DNA of 64,000 nucleotides from Micromonospora carbonacea (GTDB lineage: Bacteria; Actinomycetota; Actinomycetes; Mycobacteriales; Micromonosporaceae). Shown piece after piece: positions 57,461 to 64,000 of the stretch. The stretch is taken from the NCBI RefSeq assembly GCF_014205165.1, contig NZ_JACHMZ010000001.1:6926501-6990500 (forward strand), read 5' to 3'. Position 1 is the first letter of the stretch; every line of letters starts with the position of its first letter. Position numbers and translations under genes: made by a program. The notes below the pieces were generated by a model that was given only the letters and a program-made list of their open reading frames with translations, searched no databases and had not been told where the DNA came from.

Positions 57461-58204
57461 GAACGGAGTGAGCGTGACCCCCGCGTCGAGGAGCGCGGCC
57501 CGCACCAGCTCGGCGGACGCCACCGCGCCCGGCGTGTCGCCGTGCAGGCAGATGGACTCGACGGGGCAGGGCACGACGGTGCCGTCGACGGCCACCACCG
57601 TCTGCTCGGTGGCCATCCGGACGGCCCGGGCGGCCACCTGCTCGGGGTCGGTGACCAGCGCGCCGGGGGCGGTGCGGGGCACCAGCGTGCCGTTGGGCAG
57701 GTAGCCCCGGTCGGCGAAGCCCTCGGCGATCACCCGCAGGCCGGCACCGGTGGCGAGTTGGGCGAGCACCGAGCCGGGGGCGCAGAGCACCGGCAGGTCG
57801 CGGTCGTAGTCGTCGATGGCGGCGATCAGGGCGGCGGCCTGCGACTCGTCGGCCGACACGGCGTGGTAGAGCGCCCCGTGCGGCTTCAGGTAGCGGACCC
57901 GGGTGCGGTACGCCCGGCAGAACGCGTCGAGCGCGCCGAGCTGGTAGGTGGTCTCGTCGCGCAGGTCCCCGAACGCGTACGCGATGTGTCGGCGGCCGAA
58001 GCCGGCGAGGTCGCGGTAGCCGACCTGCGCCCCGACGGCGACCCCGCGCCCGGCGGCGGCGGCGCAGACCCGGCGCATGGTGGACGGGTCGCCGCCGTGG
58101 AAGCCGCAGGCGACGTTGGCCGAGGTGATCAGGTCGAGCAGCGCCTCGTCGTCGCCGAGCCGCCAGATGCCGAATCCCTCGCCGAGGTCAGCGTTGAGGT
58201 CCAT
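57455..58204 (-). CDS. pxpA: 5-oxoprolinase subunit A (LamB/YcsF family)
   Basis: 249 aa. PxpA, with PxpB and PxpC, hydrolyses 5-oxoproline (pyroglutamate) to glutamate using ATP. Family signatures: MDLNADLGEGFG at the N-terminus, SANVACGFHGGD, GAQVGYRDLAGFGRR, KPHGALY and a C-terminal SICLHGD. ATG 58204 overlaps the pxpC end by 17 bases. It is the last gene of the pxpBCA operon. Confidence 0.95.
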   Translation of the reverse strand: MDLNADLGEGFGIWRLGDDEALLDLITSANVACGFHGGDPSTMRRVCAAAAGRGVAVGAQVGYRDLAGFGRRHIAYAFGDLRDETTYQLGALDAFCRAYRTRVRYLKPHGALYHAVSADESQAAALIAAIDDYDRDLPVLCAPGSVLAQLATGAGLRVIAEGFADRGYLPNGTLVPRTAPGALVTDPEQVAARAVRMATEQTVVAVDGTVVPCPVESICLHGDTPGAVASAELVRAALLDAGVTLTPFA

Positions 58205-59165
58205 GGAACGTCACCGTAGTCCCCGGGCGGGCCTGCGCGAGCGGCGTCACGTCGTCCACCACCCCGACGACGGGGTAGCCGCCGGTGGTGGGATGGTCGG
58301 CGAGGAAGATCAGCGGCTGGCCGTCGGCGGGCACCTGCACCGCGCCGAGCACGAGGCCCTCGCTGGGCAGTTCCCCGGCGATCGCGCGGGGCAGCGGCAC
58401 GCCGGTCAGTCGCGCGCCGACCCGGTTGCTGACCGGGCTCACCGTGTACGGCGTGCCGAGCAGCCGGTCGAGCGCGGCCGGGGTGAACCAGTCGTCGCGG
58501 GGCCCGAGGCGCAGCCGGAGCCGCAGCAGCGGCGGGGCGGGCCGCCCGACGGTCACGTCGACGGGGGCGGGGTCGCCGGCCGGGTCGCCGAGGGGCAGCA
58601 CGTCGCCGTCGCGCAGTGGGGGCGGGCCGAGGCCGGAGAGGGTGTCGGTGGACCGGCTGCCGAGCACCGGCGGCACGGCGATCCCGCCCGCGACGGCGAG
58701 CCAGGTGCGCAGTCCGGTGCGGGCCGGGCCGATCCGCACGGTCGCCCCGGCGGGCACGGCCAGGGGGCGGCCGACGTCTCCGGGCCGGTCGCCGAGGTGC
58801 GGGCGGGGGCCGGTCCGCCGCGCGTCGCCGGTGTGCGGGTCACCGGTGTGCGGGTCACCGGTCCGTCCGTCGCCCAGCCGTCCGTCGCCGATCCACACGT
58901 CGGCGTCCGCGCCGGTGAGCGCGACCGTGCCGGCCCGGGTGAGGCGCAGCGTGCAGCCGGTGAGGGTGACCTCCAGGCCGGCGGCGTCCTCCGGGTTGCC
59001 GACGAGGCGGTTGGCCAGCCGCAGGGCGGCCGGGTCGAGCGCCCCCGACCGGGGGACGCCGAGGTGCGCCCAGCCGGGCCGGCCCTGGTCCTGCACGGTG
59101 GTGAGCGCCCCGGCCCGGAGCACCTCCAGCCGGCGCGCCGGGCCGGGATCGGGCGGGCGGGTCAC
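58188..59165 (-). CDS. pxpC: 5-oxoprolinase subunit C (biotin-dependent carboxylase-like)
   Basis: 325 aa from GTG 59165, overlapping pxpB's stop by four bases. Family features: VLRAGALTTVQDQGRPGWAHLGVPRSGALD, LRLANRLVGNPEDAAGLEVTLTG, and the end LADHPTTGGYPVVGVV. An unusual Gly/Asp/His insertion with tandem 15-bp units (TGDPH, TGDPH) is present near 58829-58875. PxpC forms a complex with PxpB. Confidence 0.93.
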   Translation of the reverse strand: MTRPPDPGPARRLEVLRAGALTTVQDQGRPGWAHLGVPRSGALDPAALRLANRLVGNPEDAAGLEVTLTGCTLRLTRAGTVALTGADADVWIGDGRLGDGRTGDPHTGDPHTGDARRTGPRPHLGDRPGDVGRPLAVPAGATVRIGPARTGLRTWLAVAGGIAVPPVLGSRSTDTLSGLGPPPLRDGDVLPLGDPAGDPAPVDVTVGRPAPPLLRLRLRLGPRDDWFTPAALDRLLGTPYTVSPVSNRVGARLTGVPLPRAIAGELPSEGLVLGAVQVPADGQPLIFLADHPTTGGYPVVGVVDDVTPLAQARPGTTVTFHGPQR

Positions 59166-59824
59166 GCGGTCGCCGCCAGGCGTACCCGGGTGCCGGGGGC
59201 GAGCCGGGCCGGCGGGTCGACGGTCACGTCGAACAGGGTGAGCCCGGTGCGGCCGACGAGCAGCCAGCCGCCGGGCGACGCGCCGGGGTAGATCCCGGCG
59301 TACGGGCCGGCGAGCGCGACCGAGCCGGCGGGGACCCGGGGGCGGGGGGTGGCGAGCCGGGGCACCGCCCACTCCGGCGGCAGCCCGGTCAGGTACGCGA
59401 ACCCGGGCGCGAACCCGCAGAAGGCCACCCGGAACGGGGTGCCGGTGAGGCGGGCGATCACCTCGGGCACGTCCACGCCCCAGTGGCCGGCGACGACGGG
59501 CAGGTCCGCTCCGTCGTACGTGACGGGGACCTCGACCTCGGCGGGCGGGGTGCCGCCGGTCGGCGTCGTGCCGGCGGCGGGGGTGTCGCCGGCGGATCCC
59601 CCCGGGTCGGCGGGGTAGGGCGTCCAGTGGGCCACGAGCGTGGCGGCCCGGTCGGGGTCGGGCACCCCGTCGAGCAGCACCGTACGGGCCGCCGGGACGA
59701 TCTCGACCGCGGTCAGCTCGCCGGCGGCGCGGCGGCGCGTCAGCTCGGCGCGCCACGCCTCCACCTGGTCGGTGTCGTCGCAGTCGAGCAGCAGGGCGTG
59801 CGCGCCGACGGGCCGGATCCGCAT
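59162..59824 (-). CDS. pxpB: 5-oxoprolinase subunit B (allophanate hydrolase-like)
   Basis: 220 aa from ATG 59824 (MRIRPVGAHALLLD). Recognised by EIVPAARTVLLDG, VPVTYDGADLPVVAG and FCGFAPGFAYLTGLPPE, the allophanate-hydrolase-subunit-1 / PxpB pattern. A Pro/Gly/Thr-rich insert (PADPGGSAGDTPAAGTTPTGGTPPA) precedes the second half. It is the first gene of pxpBCA, divergent from the hemolysin III gene. Confidence 0.93.
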   Translation of the reverse strand: MRIRPVGAHALLLDCDDTDQVEAWRAELTRRRAAGELTAVEIVPAARTVLLDGVPDPDRAATLVAHWTPYPADPGGSAGDTPAAGTTPTGGTPPAEVEVPVTYDGADLPVVAGHWGVDVPEVIARLTGTPFRVAFCGFAPGFAYLTGLPPEWAVPRLATPRPRVPAGSVALAGPYAGIYPGASPGGWLLVGRTGLTLFDVTVDPPARLAPGTRVRLAATA

Positions 59825-59930
59825 CCCGCCATGATTCCCGACGGGTGGCTCCGGCAGGGCCACCGGACCCCTGGATCCGGTGACGATCAGCACTACTTGA
59901 CGGTAACCTACGGTGCCGTAACCTAGGTGC

Positions 59931-60608
59931 GTGACGACCTCCGCACCGCTTCGACTCAAGCCGGTCGACATCGGGAAGCCGCGGATGCGCGGCTGGCTGC
60001 ACACCTACGCGTTCTTCGCCGCGCTCGTCTGCGGCATCGTGCTCTGCGCCATCGCCGCCAGCCGCCCCGGCTGGTCCCCCCTGGCCAGTTGCCTCATCTA
60101 CAGCCTGACGGTCTGCGGCCTCTTCGGCACCAGCGCGCTCTACCACCGTCGGGTGTGGTCCGAGCGCGGCTACCAGATCATGCGCCGGATGGACCACTCG
60201 ATGATCTTCGTGTTCATCGCCGGCACGTACACCCCGTTCTGCGTCCTGCTGCTGGACGCCCGGCAGGCGACCACCATGCTCGCCCTGGTCTGGGGCGGCG
60301 CGCTGGGCGGGGTGGCCGTGAAACTGGTCTGGCCGCACGCGCCGCGCTGGGTCTCCGCACCGCTCTACCTGGCGCTCGGCTGGGTGTCGGTGGCGATGCT
60401 GCCGCAGATCCTGCACTCCGGCGGCGTGACCGCGCTGGTGCTGCTCGCCGTCGGCGGCGCGATCTACAGCGTCGGCGCCGTCTTCTACGCGTTGCGCCGG
60501 CCCAACCCGTGGCCCACCGTCTTCGGTCACCACGAGTTCTTCCACGCCTGCACGCTGGTGGCGGCGATCTGCCACCACATCGCGATCTACTTCGCCCTGT
60601 TCGCCTGA
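59931..60608 (+). CDS. Hemolysin III / PAQR family membrane protein
   Basis: 225 aa from GTG 59931. Seven TM helices with the family residues SALYHR, DHSMIFVFIAGTYTP and C-terminal HEFFHACTLVAAICHH, whose His/Asp/Ser are the predicted metal-dependent hydrolase site of the CREST/PAQR superfamily. Despite the name, lytic activity is not established for most members; a lipid hydrolase role is likely. Confidence 0.93.
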   Translation: MTTSAPLRLKPVDIGKPRMRGWLHTYAFFAALVCGIVLCAIAASRPGWSPLASCLIYSLTVCGLFGTSALYHRRVWSERGYQIMRRMDHSMIFVFIAGTYTPFCVLLLDARQATTMLALVWGGALGGVAVKLVWPHAPRWVSAPLYLALGWVSVAMLPQILHSGGVTALVLLAVGGAIYSVGAVFYALRRPNPWPTVFGHHEFFHACTLVAAICHHIAIYFALFA

Positions 60609-60655
60609 GCCCGCACCCCCGTCAACCCGCCCTGACACCCTGCCCCGGGCACGCG

Positions 60656-60687
60656 CCGGGGGCCCCGCGCCGTTGCGGGGCCCCCGG
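60656..60687. terminator. Bidirectional terminator hairpin
   Basis: A perfect 13-bp stem (60656-60668 with 60675-60687, loop GCCGTT) lies between the hemolysin III gene and the converging DUF6458 gene. Confidence 0.65.
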
Positions 60688-60726
60688 AGTCGTGGGCGGT
60701 CGCGGCCCGTGCGGGCCGGGGACCGG

Positions 60727-61014
60727 TCAGACCGTGCGACCCGGGCGGCGCACCTCGCGGTACTCCTGGACCACGGGCTCGCCCTGCACCGGCACGACCC
60801 GGTCGGCGACCACACGGTTCTGGCGCACCGGCGCGGCGACCACCGTCCGGCGGCCCCGGTTCCAGAAGTAGAGCGTCGTGAGCAGGCTGACGACCCCGGC
60901 GAGCATCAGCACCCAGCCGACGACGCCGAGGTTCAGCCACCCCAGGTCGGCCTGCACGGCGAACGCGAAGATCGCACCCAGCGCGATGAGGAAGATGCTG
61001 GCACCAATGCCCAT
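60727..61014 (-). CDS. DUF6458 family small membrane protein (first copy)
   Basis: 95 aa from ATG 61014. Two TM helices: GIGASIFLIALGAIFAFAV and VGWVLMLAGVVSLLTTLYFW, then a basic cytosolic tail (RGRRTVVAAPVRQNRVVADRV). Matches the DUF6458 pattern with a MGIGxxIFLIAxGA start. Function unknown. A second copy at 61793 is similar; the two flank sixA. Confidence 0.85.
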   Translation of the reverse strand: MGIGASIFLIALGAIFAFAVQADLGWLNLGVVGWVLMLAGVVSLLTTLYFWNRGRRTVVAAPVRQNRVVADRVVPVQGEPVVQEYREVRRPGRTV

Positions 61015-61130
61015 TTTCGTCGCCTCCTTGGCTGTCAGCTGGCGCTGCTACCCACCGCGGCCATGGATGAGGTTGCGGCACCCATCGACATACCCAGGCG
61101 CTCCGATCGTCAATCGGGCAAGCTGGGCCC

Positions 61131-61661
61131 ATGACGGACGCCGGAGGGACGGAACGGACACTGGTGCTGCTGCGGCACGCCAAGGCGGAGGCGCCGGGGA
61201 ACGGCCCGGACGTCCAGCGACCGCTGACCGCGCGGGGGCACGCCGACTCGGCCGCCGCCGGAGCCTGGCTGGCCCGGCACGACCTGCTGCCCGACGTGGT
61301 GCTCTGCTCGGCCGCGCGGCGCACCCGGCAGACCTGGCACGGCGTGCAGCTCGGCATGACCGGCTCGGCGGACGAGGCGGGGCCGGCCGGCCCCGCGCCG
61401 CAGGTGCGCTACGAGCCGGGCGCGTACGAGGCACGCCCGGCGGAGCTGCTGGCGCTGGTCCGGTCGGCCCCGGCGGAGGCGGCGACGGTGCTGCTGGTCG
61501 CCCACAACCCGGGCATCTCGCTGCTCTCGGCGCTGCTCGACCCGGAACGCGCGGACCAGGAGGGGCTGCGCACCACCGACCTGGTGGTGCACCGCGCACC
61601 GGTCCCGTGGGCCGAGCTGCGCCGCGCGGACATCGTGGCCCGCCACACCGCCCGCGCCTGA
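61131..61661 (+). CDS. SixA-type histidine phosphatase
   Basis: 176 aa from ATG 61131. Histidine phosphatase branch 2 motif LVLLRHAKAE with the phospho-accepting His, arginine in CSAARRTRQTW and the second His in LLVAHNPGISLL. SixA acts on phospho-His proteins such as ArcB in E. coli; the actinobacterial target is unknown. The GTG-free start is supported by TGGGCCCATG. It ends three bases before copy D of the palindrome. Confidence 0.9.
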   Translation: MTDAGGTERTLVLLRHAKAEAPGNGPDVQRPLTARGHADSAAAGAWLARHDLLPDVVLCSAARRTRQTWHGVQLGMTGSADEAGPAGPAPQVRYEPGAYEARPAELLALVRSAPAEAATVLLVAHNPGISLLSALLDPERADQEGLRTTDLVVHRAPVPWAELRRADIVARHTARA

Positions 61662-61663
61662 GG

Positions 61664-61719
61664 CGCAAGGAAGGGCCCCCTGTTAACGCATTCCGTTGTA
61701 CAGGGGCCCCCTGTTAACA
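61664..61719. repeat. Dispersed palindrome, copy D
   Basis: GCGCAAGGAAGGGCCCCCTG-TTAACGC is followed by CGTTGTACAGGGGCCCCCTG-TTAAC. It has the CCCCTGTTAACG/CGTTGTACAGGGG hairpin and then a second direct GGGCCCCCTGTTAAC. It lies three bases after the sixA stop. Confidence 0.8.
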
Positions 61720-61792
61720 CCTGCGAACGCCCGAGGTGCGCCCGCCCGGCCCGGGCGGCGCGGGCCGGCCCGGGCGGGCGGGCCGGCGGGCC

Positions 61793-62062
61793 TCAGGAGG
61801 GCGGTGCCGTGGGCGGAGGCGGGTCGGGCGGAGGCGGCATCATCGCGGTCGGATGCGACAGCCTGTTCTCCTCCACGATCAGGGTGCGCGCCCGCTTGCG
61901 CCGGTCCTGCCAGAACCAGAGCGTGGTGAGCAGCACGGCCAACCCGGCCAGGATGAAGACCCAGCCGACCGCGCGCAGATCCACCCACCAGACGTTGGCC
62001 CGGATGGCGAAGGTCAGGATCGCGCCGATGGCGATGAGGAAGATTCCACTACCAATGCCCAT
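61793..62062 (-). CDS. DUF6458 family small membrane protein (second copy)
   Basis: 89 aa from ATG 62062. Very similar layout to the 60727 gene: MGIGSGIFLIAIGAILTFAI, a second helix VGWVFILAGLAVLLTTLWFW, a RRKRAR basic segment and a Pro-rich tail. It is probably a tandem paralogue, separated from the first copy by sixA. Function unknown. Confidence 0.85.
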   Translation of the reverse strand: MGIGSGIFLIAIGAILTFAIRANVWWVDLRAVGWVFILAGLAVLLTTLWFWQDRRKRARTLIVEENRLSHPTAMMPPPPDPPPPTAPPS

Positions 62063-62211
62063 GTGCGCTGCACCCCCACGTGCGGTGGCTCTGGGCGTTC
62101 ACTGACGACGTCCGGGCCTCGGTTACCCACCCGACGGGGCAAGTACCCGGGATACGACCGGCGATGGGGGACACGCGGGACCGTTCGGCACGGGTCGCCG
62201 AAGCGGGGCAG

Positions 62212-62307
62212 GACGGCGACGGCCGACGAGACGGGGCAGGACTGCGACGGCCGACGAGACGGGGCGGGAAGGCGACGGCCGGCGAGTTGGGGGACTCGCC
62301 GGCCGTC
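62212..62307. repeat. 28-bp tandem repeat with terminator hairpin
   Basis: Two full 28-bp copies and a partial third (62212, 62240, 62268) of a GCGACGGCCGACGAGACGGG-type unit run into a perfect 14-bp hairpin (62274-62287 with 62294-62307), which probably terminates the acyl-CoA dehydrogenase transcript 28 bp past its stop. Confidence 0.65.
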
Positions 62308-62334
62308 TGGAGGCCGCTGTGGTGCGTCAGCGGC

Positions 62335-64000
62335 TCAGAACGCCTCCTCCGGGAGGTCCATCAGCTCCAGGTCGGTGTTCTCGATGATCCGCCGGTCGGC
62401 GCCGAGGCGGGGCAGCACCTCGCGGGCGAAGAACTTCGCGGCGGCCACCTTGCCGGTGTAGAACGCCTTGTCGGCGGCGGAGACCTCGCCGGCGAGGGCG
62501 CGCAGGGCGACGTCGGCCTGCCGCTGGAGCAGCCAGCCGACGACCAGGTCGCCGATCGCCAGCAGGAACCGGCGGCTGCCGAGGCCCACCTTGTAGAGCG
62601 CCCGGGCGTCGCCGCCCTGCGCCTCGCCCAGCCAGCCGGTCAGCACGCCGAGGATGGTCTGCACCTCGGCGAGCGCCTTGCCGAGCGCCTGCCGTTCCTG
62701 CTTGAGCTGGCCGTTGCCGCCCTCGGAGGTGATGAACTCCTGGATCTCGCCGGCGACCGTCATGAGGGCCTTGCCGTTGTCCCGGACGATCTTGCGGAAG
62801 ATCAGGTCGAGGCTCTGGATCGCGGTGGTGCCCTCGTACAGGGTGTCGATCTTGGCGTCCCGGACGTACTGCTCCAGCGGGTAGTCCTGGAGGAAGCCGG
62901 AGCCGCCGAAGGTCTGTAGCGCCTCGTGACCCAGCATCTCGTACGCCCGCTCGGAGCCGACGCCCTTGACCAGCGGCAGCAGCAGGTCGTTGACCCGCTT
63001 CGCGATCTTCGTCGCCTGCTCGTCGCCGGCCGCCTCGGCGATGGCGACCTGGTCCTGCCAGGAGGCGGTGTAGCAGACCAGGGCGCGCAGGCCCTCGGCG
63101 TACGACTTCTGGAGCATCAGCGAGCGGCGCACGTCGGGGTGGTGGGTGATGGTGACCCGGGGCGCGGTCTTGTCGGCCTGCTGGACGAGGTCGGCGCCCT
63201 GGACGCGGTTCTTGGCGTATTCGAGGGCGTTGAGGTAGCCGGTGGAGAGGGTGGCGATGGCCTTGGTGCCGACCATCATCCGGGCGTACTCAATGATCAT
63301 GAACATCTGCCGGATGCCGTCGTGCTTGTCGCCGAGCAGCCAGCCCTTCGCCGGCACGCCGTGCTCGCCGAAGGTCATCTCGCAGGTGTTGGAGACCTTG
63401 ATGCCCATCTTGTGCTCGACGTTGGTGGCGTAGACGCCGTTGCGCTCGCCCAGCTCGCCGGTCTCCGGGTCGAAGTGGAACTTCGGCACGACGAAGAGCG
63501 ACAGGCCCTTGGTGCCGGGGCCGCCGACGCCCTCGACGCCGACCGGGCGGGCCAGCACGTAGTGCACGATGTTGTCGCTGAGGTCGTGCTCGCCGGAGGT
63601 GATGAAGCGCTTCACGCCCTCGATGTGCCACGAGCCGTCCGGCTGCGGGATCGCCCGGGTGCGGCCGGCGCCCACGTCGGAGCCCGCGTCGGGCTCGGTG
63701 AGCACCATCGTGGAGCCCCACTGCTTGTCGATGAAGAGCTTGGCCCACTTCTTCTGGCTCTCGGTGCCCTCGACGTGCAGCACGTGCGCGAAGGACGGGC
63801 CGGAGGCGTACATCCAGACGGGGGCGTTCGCGCCGAGCACCAACTCGGCGAGGGACCACCAGAGGGCGCGCGGGGCGTTGGTGCCGTCGAGCGCCGGCGG
63901 GAGGTCGAGCCGCCAGAACTCGGACTCCATGAACGCCCGGTACGACTTCTTGAACGGCTCCGGCAGCGGCGCGGTGTGCGTGGCCGGGTCGAAGACCGGG
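62335..64000 (-). CDS. Acyl-CoA dehydrogenase, FadE5-like (N-terminus beyond window)
   Basis: The frame is open through base 63999, so at least 23 residues precede the ATG at 63930 and the start lies outside the window. FAD-dependent oxidation of acyl-CoA to enoyl-CoA. Motifs: [28 protein letters not shown], the dimer/substrate region [31 protein letters not shown] and [32 protein letters not shown], whose Glu is the probable base. A C-terminal helical extension after residue ~400 marks the larger FadE5-like subfamily. Confidence 0.92.
   Translation of the reverse strand, partial: PVFDPATHTAPLPEPFKKSYRAFMESEFWRLDLPPALDGTNAPRALWWSLAELVLGANAPVWMYASGPSFAHVLHVEGTESQKKWAKLFIDKQWGSTMVLTEPDAGSDVGAGRTRAIPQPDGSWHIEGVKRFITSGEHDLSDNIVHYVLARPVGVEGVGGPGTKGLSLFVVPKFHFDPETGELGERNGVYATNVEHKMGIKVSNTCEMTFGEHGVPAKGWLLGDKHDGIRQMFMIIEYARMMVGTKAIATLSTGYLNALEYAKNRVQGADLVQQADKTAPRVTITHHPDVRRSLMLQKSYAEGLRALVCYTASWQDQVAIAEAAGDEQATKIAKRVNDLLLPLVKGVGSERAYEMLGHEALQTFGGSGFLQDYPLEQYVRDAKIDTLYEGTTAIQSLDLIFRKIVRDNGKALMTVAGEIQEFITSEGGNGQLKQERQALGKALAEVQTILGVLTGWLGEAQGGDARALYKVGLGSRRFLLAIGDLVVGWLLQRQADVALRALAGEVSAADKAFYTGKVAAAKFFAREVLPRLGADRRIIENTDLELMDLPEEAF

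Overview
The window is chromosomal DNA from a very high-GC actinomycete. GTG and some TTG starts are common, most spacers are short, and many genes overlap by 1 to 4 bases. HspR/HAIR heat-shock control, LOG, DUF3151 and DUF6458 genes, bkd/pdh-type dehydrogenase genes and short GGGCCCC/GTTAAC intergenic palindromes all fit Micromonosporaceae (Micromonospora or a close relative). The genus is inferred from gene content, not from a search. I see no rRNA, tRNA, CRISPR array, prophage or insertion sequence. The content is mostly core with a few accessory modules.

Layout. 1-6.4 kb: a truncated acyl-CoA synthetase, a secreted serine hydrolase, the purA-purD pair, and a degenerate diacylglycerol-kinase-fold protein with a Cys-rich loop. 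6.5-12.9 kb: an orphan proline-rich ParA/MinD-like ATPase, a DUF3151 protein, a LOG-family protein, class II aldolase fba, a small 4-TM protein and a small acidic protein. 13-19.7 kb: an LPXTG-type surface protein, the Hen1-Pnkp RNA-repair pair and a DedA protein. 19.8-24.6 kb: an ArsR regulator, pyrE, an SDR, two related membrane proteins and a further membrane protein. 24.6-29.4 kb: a tightly packed operon of DUF4178, DUF2617, DUF4247, DUF350, an unknown membrane protein and a membrane-fused spermidine-synthase-like protein.

29.5-40.8 kb is the protein-quality-control region: clpB, a lipoprotein, a KhtT/KhtU-type K+/H+ antiporter pair, small unknown genes, and the dnaK-grpE-dnaJ-hspR operon. 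HspR-type HAIR palindromes (TTGAG-N9-CTCAA core) lie upstream of both dnaK and clpB. 40.8-45.6 kb holds two overlapping dynamin-like/YfjP-like GTPases and an unknown gene. 45.7-57.4 kb holds a PAP2-like membrane protein, a proline-rich membrane protein, the E1alpha-E1beta-E2 2-oxoacid dehydrogenase operon, a 45-aa conserved protein, a 998-aa Pro/Trp-rich repeat membrane protein and an NHLRC2-like thioredoxin/NHL protein. 57.4-64 kb holds pxpBCA (5-oxoprolinase), a hemolysin-III protein, two DUF6458 membrane proteins flanking a SixA phosphatase, and a truncated FadE-type acyl-CoA dehydrogenase.

The points most worth following up are the polyamine/DUF350/DUF4178 operon with its palindromic candidate operator, the pseudo-kinase-like DAGK-fold protein, the dispersed palindrome family (four copies), a second ACTGAG-N6-CTCAGT site after the khtU-like gene, and the leader-like region before the LOG gene.
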